NCBI GenBank assembly: GCA_030617585.1
Contig: JAUWVD010000011.1
Coordinates: 1 to 13,077, forward strand
Direction of reading: 5' to 3'
From: Candidatus Methanophagales archaeon
Lineage (GTDB): Archaea > Halobacteriota > Syntropharchaeia > Alkanophagales > Methanospirareceae
Length of the DNA: 13,077 nt
Shown: one piece after another, positions 1 to 6,173 of the stretch
How the letters are laid out: each line of letters opens with the position of its first letter
How positions within the stretch are numbered: position 1 is the stretch's first letter
Notes under the pieces: generated by a model
Told to the model about the DNA's origin: nothing
Database searches by the model: none
Seen by the model: the letters and a program-made list of their open reading frames with translations, nothing else
Translations under genes and position numbers: made by a program

Positions 1-180
1 AAAAGTTTTATCAAAAATGCTTCGCAATCCCCCTTTGCGGGGAACATCCACCGCAAAGGGGGCTTCTGCACCGATACTGGTAAACATCACATGAAGGAGT
101 TCAACCTTCTGGCGGATTGGGCTACGATGCACAGGCACAGGCCACACCCGAATGAATTTGGGTGCATCCGCAGATAAGCT
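1..180. repeat. Structured intergenic tract with strong hairpins, possible repeat element
   Basis: A perfect 12-bp inverted repeat (29-40 against 51-62, 10-nt loop) is followed by a small hairpin (93-97/105-109) and a near-perfect 9-bp hairpin (145-153/156-164). The plus strand is open from base 1 to a stop near 175. The minus strand is also open across the whole stretch, so open frames here do not prove coding. The tract lies 3' of the minus-strand dNTPase gene, so the 12-bp hairpin could act in its transcript end, or the tract may be the edge of a dispersed repeat entering from the left. No RNA gene was recognised. Confidence 0.35.
29..62. repeat. Perfect 12-bp inverted repeat with 10-nt loop
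   Basis: Arms at 29-40 and 51-62 are exact reverse complements, rich in C/G with a central AAA/TTT. There is no obvious U-run directly after the stem on the minus strand, so a simple intrinsic terminator for the upstream minus-strand gene is possible but not clear. Confidence 0.6.
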
Positions 181-202
181 ATTGAATAACTTTTCATCGA
201 TT

Positions 203-1357
203 CTATTTAAATACCGTTTTTGGAATAGAAATATCCTTGTGAAATCTTATTGCATAATTGTCTGACATCCCAGATATATAATCAACCAAAATTTGTGTTT
301 TATCAGCATCCGATTCCTCATAGAATTTTTTATACGCACTTAAATAGTCACCAAAGTCTTGATAAGACCTAATAAAGCACTTTTTATAGTGGTCAATGCT
401 AAATTCATATTTATCAAATAATTCAGATAAAGAATTGTAAATATTTGGGATTATCACCTCTACATAGTGTTTATAATTTTTTATTTCTTCAGCGTCATAG
501 ATATTTTTTTGAGAGAATTCATTAATTGACTTTATGGATTCAAAACCATAGTCGGACATGCCTATTTTTCCTGTACTATCTGTAGTATCGATTACATCAT
601 ATATTATCTTGTTTAAAAGAGCTCGATTGAATTGGTATTTTGCCTTTGAAGATTCAATCTCGAGATAGTCCAACATATCATCAGGGATTTTGTCAGCATC
701 AATGATTTTTAATTCAATCGCATCTTCCATGTCTCTACCTAGAGAGGATATTTTATCAGCAACTCTAACAATGCATCCTTCATATGAAGCGGGGTATTTA
801 TCTAATTTTTCGATTTTTTCTAATTTCCTAACTCCCCAGTCAGGCTCAATAAACTGTTCGTTTTCTACTTTTTCTCCACAATGACTAACTATTCCGTCTC
901 TCACTCCAAAAGTTAACTTTAACCCCTCACCTTTTTCTGCAACGTAATCTACGAATCGAAGACTATTGATTTCGTGATAAAAGTTAGTTTTTCCGTTTGT
1001 TTCTTTTTTAACAATCCCCTTTAAAACCTCTTCTCCCGCGTGTCCAAAAGGGGCATGTCCTATATCATGCCCCAATGCAATCGCTTTAGCCAGTTCTGTA
1101 TTTAATTTCCAGCCTTTTCTGATTAATTCGTTAATAATCGTTGTGGAGTTTGTAAATACGTGAAGAACATGTTCAATTCTAGTGCAGATATGATCGTTGT
1201 CCGGTGCAAAAAAGACCTGCGTCTTTCTTTTTAACCTCCTGAAAGGTAATGAATGTATTATTGCTGTTTGGTCGCGGAAAAATGGGCCACGAATATCTTC
1301 CTCTTTTGGTTTAAATCGCTTTTTATAGACTTCATCAGAAAGTTTGTTTCCCTTCAT
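203..1357 (-). CDS. dgt: HD-domain deoxynucleoside triphosphate triphosphohydrolase (dGTPase-like)
   Basis: Predicted cytosolic metal-dependent hydrolase that removes triphosphate from dNTPs. The 384-residue length fits the dGTPase-like branch of the HD superfamily. Visible landmarks are a TRIEH motif with His63, the GHDIGHAPFGH block with His97-Asp98 and His101, and ADKISSLGRDMED with Asp201 as the likely last metal ligand. The N-terminal RDQTAIIHSLPFRRLKRKTQV segment is also typical. The ATG is supported by AGGAG five bases upstream (1363-1367). The gene is AT-rich and flanked by mobile-element debris, so recent acquisition is possible. It is probably transcribed alone. In other organisms such enzymes control dNTP pools or deplete dNTPs during phage infection; which applies here cannot be told. 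The family call is firm; substrate preference is not shown. Confidence 0.9.
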   Translation of the reverse strand: MKGNKLSDEVYKKRFKPKEEDIRGPFFRDQTAIIHSLPFRRLKRKTQVFFAPDNDHICTRIEHVLHVFTNSTTIINELIRKGWKLNTELAKAIALGHDIGHAPFGHAGEEVLKGIVKKETNGKTNFYHEINSLRFVDYVAEKGEGLKLTFGVRDGIVSHCGEKVENEQFIEPDWGVRKLEKIEKLDKYPASYEGCIVRVADKISSLGRDMEDAIELKIIDADKIPDDMLDYLEIESSKAKYQFNRALLNKIIYDVIDTTDSTGKIGMSDYGFESIKSINEFSQKNIYDAEEIKNYKHYVEVIIPNIYNSLSELFDKYEFSIDHYKKCFIRSYQDFGDYLSAYKKFYEESDADKTQILVDYISGMSDNYAIRFHKDISIPKTVFK

Positions 1358-1362
1358 TTAAA

Positions 1363-1367
1363 CTCCT
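1363..1367 (-). promoter_or_regulatory. Ribosome binding site of the dNTPase gene
   Basis: AGGAG on the minus strand, five bases before the ATG at 1357, decides the start of the HD-domain gene. Confidence 0.6.
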
Positions 1368-1438
1368 GTTTGTTGTCCTTCAATGTTTTCTTTGGCTTTA
1401 TACCTCATAAAAGTCACTATACCCCGTATTTATGAAGC

Positions 1439-1982
1439 TGTCCCACAATTGACTTTAATTAGTACTATACTTGGTATAAACTTAAACCTTTGCTCAAAGA
1501 AGATAAAATTTTGGACCATACCCCTTTAATGCTTCTACACATATTTTTGAGGGATGATTGAATTCAGCCCTCACGCCTTGCAAACCTCTAGTCAAAAACT
1601 CTCTTAACCCCATATTTTGCTTAACGTGCCCGAACAGCCGTTCTACCGTTTTTGCTCTCACACGATAGATCTTTCGAGAAGAGCGAATACCATCGATGGT
1701 GCCCGGAATGAGGAGTTTCATCATGACCTTTGGATGATATGCAGGACTGCCAGGGCCATCATATTTTTCCTCGATACTTTTAATGTCTATACTTTCTACT
1801 ACATCGTCTACAAGTCTACAAATGAGGTCTTCTTCGATTAAGTCAGCAATAGTCGGATAGTCGGGGGAAATAGCCAATTTTGGTTGCGGAGTCTTCTATA
1901 TTTATGAATGCAATAATGTTTATATGTGGTTGAAAACATATAAAAGTATCGTAAAGCTGTTTGATTATGAAATTATGGGACA
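1439..1982 (-). mobile_element. Internally deleted insertion sequence (IS1182-like), 544 bp, with terminal inverted repeats
   Basis: Left end TGTCCCACAATT (1439-1450) and the reverse complement of the right end TGTCCCATAATT (1971-1982) match at 11 of 12 bases. AGC lies directly outside both ends (1436-1438 and 1983-1985), compatible with a short target duplication. Between them lies only a collapsed transposase frame lacking most of the catalytic domain, so the copy cannot move by itself. It could still be mobilised by a full-length relative. Family assignment rests on the transposase fragments; the element boundaries are seen in the sequence. Confidence 0.7.
1494..1877 (-). pseudogene. Transposase remnant, N-terminus fused to C-terminal part by internal deletion
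   Basis: A 127-residue open frame joins two parts of an IS1182-type DDE transposase. Residues 1-70 resemble the N-terminal helical domain (EDLICRLVDDVV, AYHPKVMMKLLI, GIRSSRKI). From about residue 71 it jumps to the C-terminal catalytic segment (RAKTVERLFGHVKQNMG, REFLTRGLQGVRAEFN), which carries the last acidic residue. The roughly 200 to 300 residues with the two catalytic Asp residues are absent, with the junction near base 1668. After VRAEFN the frame leaves the family and ends in unrelated residues, so the C-terminus is lost too. There is no ATG; the frame begins at TTG, and codons upstream continue in family-like style to a TAG at 1896-1898, suggesting the original start is also gone. 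Not a functional transposase. Confidence 0.8.
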
Positions 1983-2030
1983 AGCTCTGAATTCGTGGGC
2001 ATCACCGCTGTTTGATATTTAAGCACCATA

Positions 2031-2378
2031 TCAATCAACGACTTTGACCTCCAACCTGTCCTTATCCACGGGAAAAAGTTGAACTAGGGACTTATAATGG
2101 ATATTAAGGAACTCTGCAATCTCTGGCGGTATCCTTATCATAAGGGATTCTCCAGACTTGGTAACCAGGACTCTTTTCTCCAAGGCAAAAATCTTTCGCT
2201 CCTTTATCTCCTTCTCAATCTCTTTCAAAGTATCCTGGTCAAGGTATTCGGAACCACAAGCCGTACAAACTTCTGCGTCCCGTAATCCAAAATCAATGCC
2301 GAAAAACTCCACCTCTACCTTTGTCTTCTTCAGATTTCCACCACAACTACATTTATAGGGTACTTCTTCTTCGTTCAT
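2031..2378 (-). CDS. Small YgiT/MqsA-type zinc-finger protein with AbrB/SpoVT-like DNA-binding tail
   Basis: A 115-residue protein with two parts. Residues 10-41 hold a CxC...CxxC zinc site (Cys10, Cys12, Cys38, Cys41) in the YgiT style, ending CGSEYLD. After a charged helix (48-62), residues 68-115 look like a swapped-hairpin AbrB/MazE domain (VLVTKSGESLMIRIPPEIAEFL). This architecture is typical of archaeal antitoxin-like regulators that bind their own promoter. No toxin-sized partner gene was found on either side, so the protein is an orphan here. The start is supported by GGTGA at 2383-2387, four bases before the ATG, and an AT-rich TATA-like box lies at 2431-2441. Neighbours on both sides are mobile-element or gene fragments. 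DNA binding is inferred from the fold; the target is unknown. Confidence 0.75.
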   Translation of the reverse strand: MNEEEVPYKCSCGGNLKKTKVEVEFFGIDFGLRDAEVCTACGSEYLDQDTLKEIEKEIKERKIFALEKRVLVTKSGESLMIRIPPEIAEFLNIHYKSLVQLFPVDKDRLEVKVVD

Positions 2379-2382
2379 GTTT

Positions 2383-2387
2383 TCACC
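2383..2387 (-). promoter_or_regulatory. Ribosome binding site GGTGA
   Basis: Archaeal-type Shine-Dalgarno on the minus strand, four bases before the ATG at 2378 of the zinc-finger/AbrB gene. Confidence 0.55.
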
Positions 2388-2430
2388 ACAATTTTACAGT
2401 AATTGGGTATACTTTCCTTATTCTCTTCTC

Positions 2431-2441
2431 TTTAAATATTT
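2431..2441 (-). promoter_or_regulatory. TATA-like box for the zinc-finger/AbrB gene
   Basis: Minus-strand AAATATTTAAA lies about 55 bases before the start codon, leaving room for a leader of roughly 30 nt that contains the GGTGA site. Assigned by position and composition only. Confidence 0.4.
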
Positions 2442-2488
2442 GCTCATCATAAACTACACTAAAGAACCGGTAGAAGGTCTCCATTTAT

Positions 2489-2641
2489 TTATAATTTTTG
2501 TAAGCATGCTTCTTTGTATTCTCCTGCCATTTTATGCTCGAGATTTATCTTTAATGCTTTATCGTAACAGTTTATAGCTTCTTCAAACTCACCTAATTCC
2601 TCTAAGTCACATACCCCGTACTTAAGGTACAAGGCCTGTAC
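2489..2641 (-). pseudogene. Fragment of a TPR-repeat protein (one repeat)
   Basis: Reading the minus strand from a stop at 2642-2644 to a stop at 2489-2491 gives about 50 residues containing one clear tetratricopeptide repeat (KYGVCDLEELGEFEEA, then INCYDKALKIN). The Leu, Gly, Glu-Ala and Ala-Leu positions match the TPR consensus. There is no start codon ahead of the repeat, only an internal Met late in the frame, so this is the surviving C-terminal piece of a longer TPR protein. It lies in the 487-bp gap between the AbrB-like gene and cbiS, beside a transposase fragment. Not expected to be functional. Confidence 0.55.
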
Positions 2642-2646
2642 TTAAG
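2618..2646. repeat. Hairpin with repeated GTACTTAAG
   Basis: GTACTTAAG occurs at 2618-2626 and again at 2638-2646. The second copy also pairs with CTTAAGGTAC (2621-2630) as a 9-bp stem with one bulged base around a 7-nt loop. It sits at the broken 5' edge of the TPR fragment, between it and the IS200 fragment, so it may mark a rearrangement junction or an IS200/IS605 end hairpin. The role is not shown. Confidence 0.4.
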
Positions 2647-2675
2647 CACGACCGCCGATGACTTAAACTAGACCA

Positions 2676-2861
2676 TTAACACAGGTACGTCACAGGATTA
2701 TATAATCTTTTCGATTTTTTATTTTTGATGTTCTCCACCAAAAAGTTTGTTATAATCTCAATATCCAGCTCTTTACAGGTTTCCCTGATAATTTCCTCCG
2801 CCACTTCTGCCACATCCCCGAGCAATACCTTCCCGCGATACTTCGGCGAAAAAACAAAATG
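2676..2861 (-). pseudogene. tnpA: IS200/IS605 TnpA (Y1 transposase) N-terminal fragment
   Basis: Minus-strand translation from 2861 gives HFVFSPKYRGKVLLGDVAEV and AEEIIRETCKELDIEII, the characteristic N-terminal segment of TnpA transposases of the IS200/IS605 group. About 37 residues (2861 to 2751) match the family pattern. The frame then runs on as unrelated sequence to a TAA at 2676-2678. The catalytic HUH histidines and the Tyr helix lie downstream in intact proteins and are missing here. The fragment begins only a few bases past the cbiS stop codon, with no start of its own. It is a dead remnant of an insertion at the 3' edge of cbiS. Confidence 0.65.
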
Positions 2862-2865
2862 AGGA

Positions 2866-3894
2866 TCAACTCAGCATCTTAGTCATGCAGCCTGCTATCA
2901 GACCGCCGATAGCATCATCCATGAAAACACCCAAGCGGCCCAATATCCCCGGTTTCCTCGTGTCATAATAGATGAAATTAAAAAGCGCTTTCTTGCCGCC
3001 TATGTATTCTGCTATATCAAGTCCAATGAGCTCATCAGCGACAATACATGCCGCGTCCGTCTCTCCCGCTTCTCCAGCTCGGCCCTTATTTATCTCTTCC
3101 TCATCAGAATGTAGTGCCGCCGCCAACAGCAGAGCTATATTTATATCAGAGCATTCCTTCTTTATCGTCTCTTCCAACCTCTTTTTTAGTTCTGTTCTAT
3201 CCCCTTCTTCGCCTTCTACCGGCACATAGAGCTCCAAAGCCGTTGATACCATATCGTCTAAATATATCCCTCGCTCTTCCAGCCTTATAAGTATCGACCT
3301 ATCCCTGCTCAAGTTATCGTGAGAATAAAGAGCGTCTTTTACGCCTTCTCTTACAATTTCGTAGATTGTCTGCCCTATTTCTGTCGCTTTACCTGCGAAT
3401 ATTGCCTCTTTTGTTTCTCCTTCCCCTGTTTCATAACAAGCCACAACTACAGAATCAGTATAGTCGCCAGTGAAGAGGTCACCTTTTTCATCGTGCACAT
3501 CGAGATCGTAGAAAGCCGCGGTTTTCGCTTCTGTTGCTACAATTATCACATTCACCATCGCAGACTGTGTCAGATTTTTGTTTATCAACAGGTTTATGTT
3601 TACTGTCGATTTTGATATGCCCGCGGTTATAATAGCTGTTATATCTCCCTTCTCTATGATCCTTGCATTCTTCATAGGAACAGCAGTCATCAATCCGACT
3701 GTCTCTTTACTTGCTAAACCTATCTCCTTGAAGTGCGAGTCAAAGAGTACAAAAGCGTTTCCATTGAAATCCTTGTCCACATTCACGTTTAATATCGTCT
3801 TCGCACTAACGAAACCACCGTTATATATTGCAGAACTAAGAACTTTGAAGTCACCATGCACGGCAATATAATCTTGCGTTCTCTTTATTTGCAT
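2866..3894 (-). CDS. cbiS: Bifunctional adenosylcobinamide amidohydrolase / alpha-ribazole-5'-phosphate phosphatase (CbiZ-CobZ fusion)
   Basis: A two-domain B12 enzyme of 342 residues. Residues about 15-195 are CbiZ, which cleaves the amide side chain of adenosylcobinamides to adenosylcobyric acid for salvage. Visible blocks are SSAIYNGGF, ITAGISKSTVNIN, IVATEAKTAAFYD and FTGDYTDSVVVA. Residues about 200-342 are CobZ, a PgpA-like phosphatase acting on alpha-ribazole phosphate. Its core is ADELIGLDIAEYIGG, YYDTRKPG and LGVFMDDAIGGLIAG, with acidic residues Asp287, Glu288, Asp311, Asp326 and Asp327 as likely metal ligands. The same fusion is known as CbiS in Methanopyrus. The divergent neighbour cobT makes the substrate of the CobZ half, which supports the call. 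The stop codon lies directly beside an IS200 fragment, but the C-terminus looks complete. Confidence 0.9.
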   Translation of the reverse strand: MQIKRTQDYIAVHGDFKVLSSAIYNGGFVSAKTILNVNVDKDFNGNAFVLFDSHFKEIGLASKETVGLMTAVPMKNARIIEKGDITAIITAGISKSTVNINLLINKNLTQSAMVNVIIVATEAKTAAFYDLDVHDEKGDLFTGDYTDSVVVACYETGEGETKEAIFAGKATEIGQTIYEIVREGVKDALYSHDNLSRDRSILIRLEERGIYLDDMVSTALELYVPVEGEEGDRTELKKRLEETIKKECSDINIALLLAAALHSDEEEINKGRAGEAGETDAACIVADELIGLDIAEYIGGKKALFNFIYYDTRKPGILGRLGVFMDDAIGGLIAGCMTKMLS

Positions 3895-4004
3895 GCCTTT
3901 TCTGAATTCCTTGCTATAAAATTAAGAACTTTTGGATTTATAAACAATCTTATCGCAACAAATTTCAGGGCGGCTAAATAAACAATAAATATAATACGCG
4001 ATAG
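3895..4004. promoter_or_regulatory. Divergent promoter region between cbiS and cobT
   Basis: An AT-rich 110-bp spacer with outward promoters. Towards cbiS, TTTATAAATC on the minus strand (3935-3944) is the best TATA box, about 40 nt from its ATG; a second AT-rich site lies at 3913-3924. Towards cobT, GCTAAATAAAC (3973-3983) sits 22-32 nt before the ATG, implying a leaderless or nearly leaderless mRNA. No cobalamin riboswitch is visible; the space is too short for one plus both promoters. Shared regulation of the two B12 genes is plausible. Confidence 0.5.
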
Positions 4005-5057
4005 ATGAGGATCATGGAAGAAACCATAAAGAAAATTGGGGCATTGGATGAGCGTGCAATAAGTGCCGCCAGGGCGAGACAGGATATACTAACAAAGCCC
4101 GCAGGTAGTTTGGGTACTTTGGAAGACATATCCACAAAAGTTGCCGGAATTACGGGCAATGCCATGCCAAAGATGAAGGACAAAGTGATTATAACAATGG
4201 CGGGGGACCACGGCGTTACCGATGATGGTGTGAGCGCATATCCAAAGGAAGTTACCGCTCAGATGGTTTATAACTTCCTTAATGATGGTGCGGCAATAAA
4301 TGTGCTGGCAAGACATGCAGGGGCCAGGGTAGTCATTGTCGATATGGGCGTAGCGGTGGACTTTACCCATGAACGATTAGTGTCTAAGAAAATCGCATAC
4401 GGAACTGCTAATATGGCTAAGGGACCTGCAATGAGTTATGAAGATGCTGTGCGATCTATTGAAGCGGGGATAGAAGTCTTTGAATTAGAAGCTAAAAAGG
4501 GCGTGGATATTGTTGGCGTTGGCGATATGGGTATAGGGAATACAACGCCGAGCAGTGCGATTGTAGCGGTAATAACCGGTTATGACGTGGAAACAGTAAC
4601 GGGCCGAGGAACTGGCATTGACGATGCAGGACTTGAGAAGAAGATAGGGGTGATAGAGGAAGCAATAAGAGTTAACAAACCAAACAATAAAGACGCAATA
4701 GATGTCCTTGCAAAAGTAGGCGGTTTTGAGATAGGTGGGATGGCCGGAGTTATATTGGCAGCGGCATCGCATAGGGTTCCTGTTGTTATTGACGGGTTTA
4801 TATCAGGCACAGCAGCTTTAGTTGCTTATGGGATAGCGCCCGCAGTGAAGGATTATATGATTGCCGCACATCGGTCAGTAGAAAGGGGGCATTCCGTCAC
4901 CCTTGATTACATTGGTTTAAAACCTTTACTTGACCTGGATATGCGGCTTGGCGAGGGAACTGGGGCGGCATTAGGGATAAGCATCGTGGATGCAGCTTGT
5001 AAAATATTGGGTGAGATGGCTACTTTTGAAGATGCTGGCGTTTCAGAAAAGAGTTAA
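4005..5057 (+). CDS. cobT: Nicotinate-nucleotide--dimethylbenzimidazole phosphoribosyltransferase
   Basis: Transfers phosphoribosyl from nicotinate mononucleotide to a lower-ligand base, giving alpha-ribazole phosphate for cobamide assembly. The 350-residue length is normal. Motifs in order: KPAGSLGTLEDIS (31-43), AGDHGVTDDGVSAYPKEVT (67-84), FLNDGAAINVLAR (91-103), GDMGIGNTTPS (173-183), GRGTGIDD (200-207), DGFISGTAAL (263-272), SVERGH (291-296) and LDMRLGEGTGAAL (311-323). Glu317 falls exactly where the proposed catalytic base of the Salmonella enzyme lies. The GEMGI motif reads GDMGI, an Asp-for-Glu change I believe is common in this family. Two ATGs (4005 and 4014) are possible; both keep the domain. 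It is divergent from cbiS, whose CobZ half would process the product. The base used cannot be read from sequence. Confidence 0.93.
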   Translation: MRIMEETIKKIGALDERAISAARARQDILTKPAGSLGTLEDISTKVAGITGNAMPKMKDKVIITMAGDHGVTDDGVSAYPKEVTAQMVYNFLNDGAAINVLARHAGARVVIVDMGVAVDFTHERLVSKKIAYGTANMAKGPAMSYEDAVRSIEAGIEVFELEAKKGVDIVGVGDMGIGNTTPSSAIVAVITGYDVETVTGRGTGIDDAGLEKKIGVIEEAIRVNKPNNKDAIDVLAKVGGFEIGGMAGVILAAASHRVPVVIDGFISGTAALVAYGIAPAVKDYMIAAHRSVERGHSVTLDYIGLKPLLDLDMRLGEGTGAALGISIVDAACKILGEMATFEDAGVSEKS

Positions 5058-5072
5058 TTATTCTTTCTGAAA
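5041..5072 (+). terminator. Hairpin over the cobT stop codon, possible terminator or 3'-end element
   Basis: TTTCAGAAAAG (5041-5051) pairs with CTTTCTGAAA (5063-5072) with one bulged A, forming a stem of about 10 bp across the TAA at 5055-5057. CTTTTT follows at 5081. Archaeal termination relies mainly on U-runs, so the stem may instead stabilise the mRNA end. Confidence 0.4.
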
Positions 5073-5080
5073 TGCAGAGT

Positions 5081-5108
5081 CTTTTTATAAGAGGGTTTTA
5101 TAATTTTT
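5081..5108 (+). promoter_or_regulatory. TATA-like boxes upstream of the prenyl synthase
   Basis: Two AT-rich candidates, CTTTTTATAAG (5081-5091) and TTTTATAATTTTTT (5096-5109), lie 35-60 nt before the ATG at 5142. Either could drive the gene; position and composition are the only evidence. Confidence 0.4.
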
Positions 5109-5141
5109 TAAAGTAATAAATGAAAATCGAAGTGAATTGAA

Positions 5142-6173
5142 ATGAATGGGCAGCAGTTTCAGGATGAGGTGCAGTATTTCAACTGCCAGATGGGCGAGGT
5201 TATCGAGCAGAAGATGCAGCGGTGCTCAAATGAGATCATACACGATGCACTGAGTTATATACAGGATACTGGAGGAAAGCGACTGCGACCTATTCTATGC
5301 CTTCTATCAGCGGAGGCGGTTGGTGGCTCACGGGAAAAGGCGATGACTACCGCAATAGCGATTGAGCTCCTTCATAACGCTTCTCTGGTTCATGACGACA
5401 TTATAGATGACAATTACGTAAGAAGGAAAAGCCCTTCTAATCCCGCGATGTATGGCGAAAAAAAGGCGATTGTGATTGGTGATTTCTTGTTTGGGATTTC
5501 TTGTGAGATGCTTGCGAAGTGCGGGGTGCCGGAAGTAGTGGGTTTGGTCTCGAGTGCGGTCTCGGACATTGCTATGGGTGAGTATCTGGAGTTCTCGTTA
5601 AGAACCTTACAAGAGACGACCGAGCAATCATACCTGGAAGTGGCGACGCTGAAAACTGCTTCTACTTTTATGGCTAGTGCTGAAGCAGGCGCAATGCTTG
5701 GCGGCGGAAGCGAAGCGGAAATCGATAATTTCCGCAACTATGGTAAAAACGTGGGAATTGCTTTTCAAATTCAAGATGACATCCTGGATATATGCGGCGA
5801 TCCCGCGAAAACCGGAAAGCCTGTTGGATTGGACATTAAAAATGGTGAGCGGACTATTCTTGTTATCCACGCATTGAACCATTCCGAACGTTCAGAAAGG
5901 GAATATATAAGCGAGATCATGACCGGTAAAAGAGAGCTTGACAGCTTTGACATTGACAGGATGAGAGAGCTATTTATAAAGGCCGGCTCAATTGACTACG
6001 CACTTCAGCTCTCTAATAAGCTCGTAATGGGTGCGAAGAGTAGTATTGCCGGGCTCAAAGAGTCAGAAGCGAAGTCAAAACTTCAATATATTACTGACTT
6101 AACTGCGGAAAGAATAAAAAATCAGGTCTTAGACGTCATTATACAATCCGCCAATCATTTGTATACACATTAA
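5142..6173 (+). CDS. Trans-polyprenyl diphosphate synthase (geranylgeranyl or longer chain)
   Basis: Condenses isopentenyl diphosphate onto allylic diphosphates. The 343-residue protein has GGKRLRP (44-50), the first aspartate-rich motif DDIID (85-89, preceded by LVH), the GEKKAIVIGDFLF block (105-117), KT at 171-172 and the second aspartate-rich motif QDDILD (211-216), followed by GKPVGLDIKNGERT. The residue five before the first motif is Ala80. In crenarchaeal C20 synthases this place is aromatic and stops chain growth, so a product longer than C20, such as a quinone side chain, is possible. The gene lies near the F420H2 dehydrogenase membrane operon, though not in it. A 6-codon frame (5120-5140) ends one base before the start. 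Its last 35 bp overlap the convergent fdhD-like gene. Family is certain; product length is inferred. Confidence 0.88.
   Translation: MNGQQFQDEVQYFNCQMGEVIEQKMQRCSNEIIHDALSYIQDTGGKRLRPILCLLSAEAVGGSREKAMTTAIAIELLHNASLVHDDIIDDNYVRRKSPSNPAMYGEKKAIVIGDFLFGISCEMLAKCGVPEVVGLVSSAVSDIAMGEYLEFSLRTLQETTEQSYLEVATLKTASTFMASAEAGAMLGGGSEAEIDNFRNYGKNVGIAFQIQDDILDICGDPAKTGKPVGLDIKNGERTILVIHALNHSERSEREYISEIMTGKRELDSFDIDRMRELFIKAGSIDYALQLSNKLVMGAKSSIAGLKESEAKSKLQYITDLTAERIKNQVLDVIIQSANHLYTH

Noticed and set aside
1..174. Plus-strand open frame running in from the left edge as the end of a gene
   Set aside because: Open on the opposite strand as well and overlapping strong hairpins; no family recognised, so not called as a CDS.
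2031..2378. Toxin-antitoxin pair with the zinc-finger/AbrB protein as antitoxin
   Set aside because: No small toxin-like gene lies on either side; the left neighbour is a dead IS and the right neighbours are fragments.
2377..2577. Plus-strand hydrophobic 66-codon frame in the gap after the AbrB-like gene
   Set aside because: Low-complexity AT-rich frame overlapping a minus-strand promoter and a TPR fragment; no start signal or motif.
3319..3871. Plus-strand open frames opposite cbiS
   Set aside because: Antisense shadows; the minus strand encodes clear CbiZ motifs throughout.
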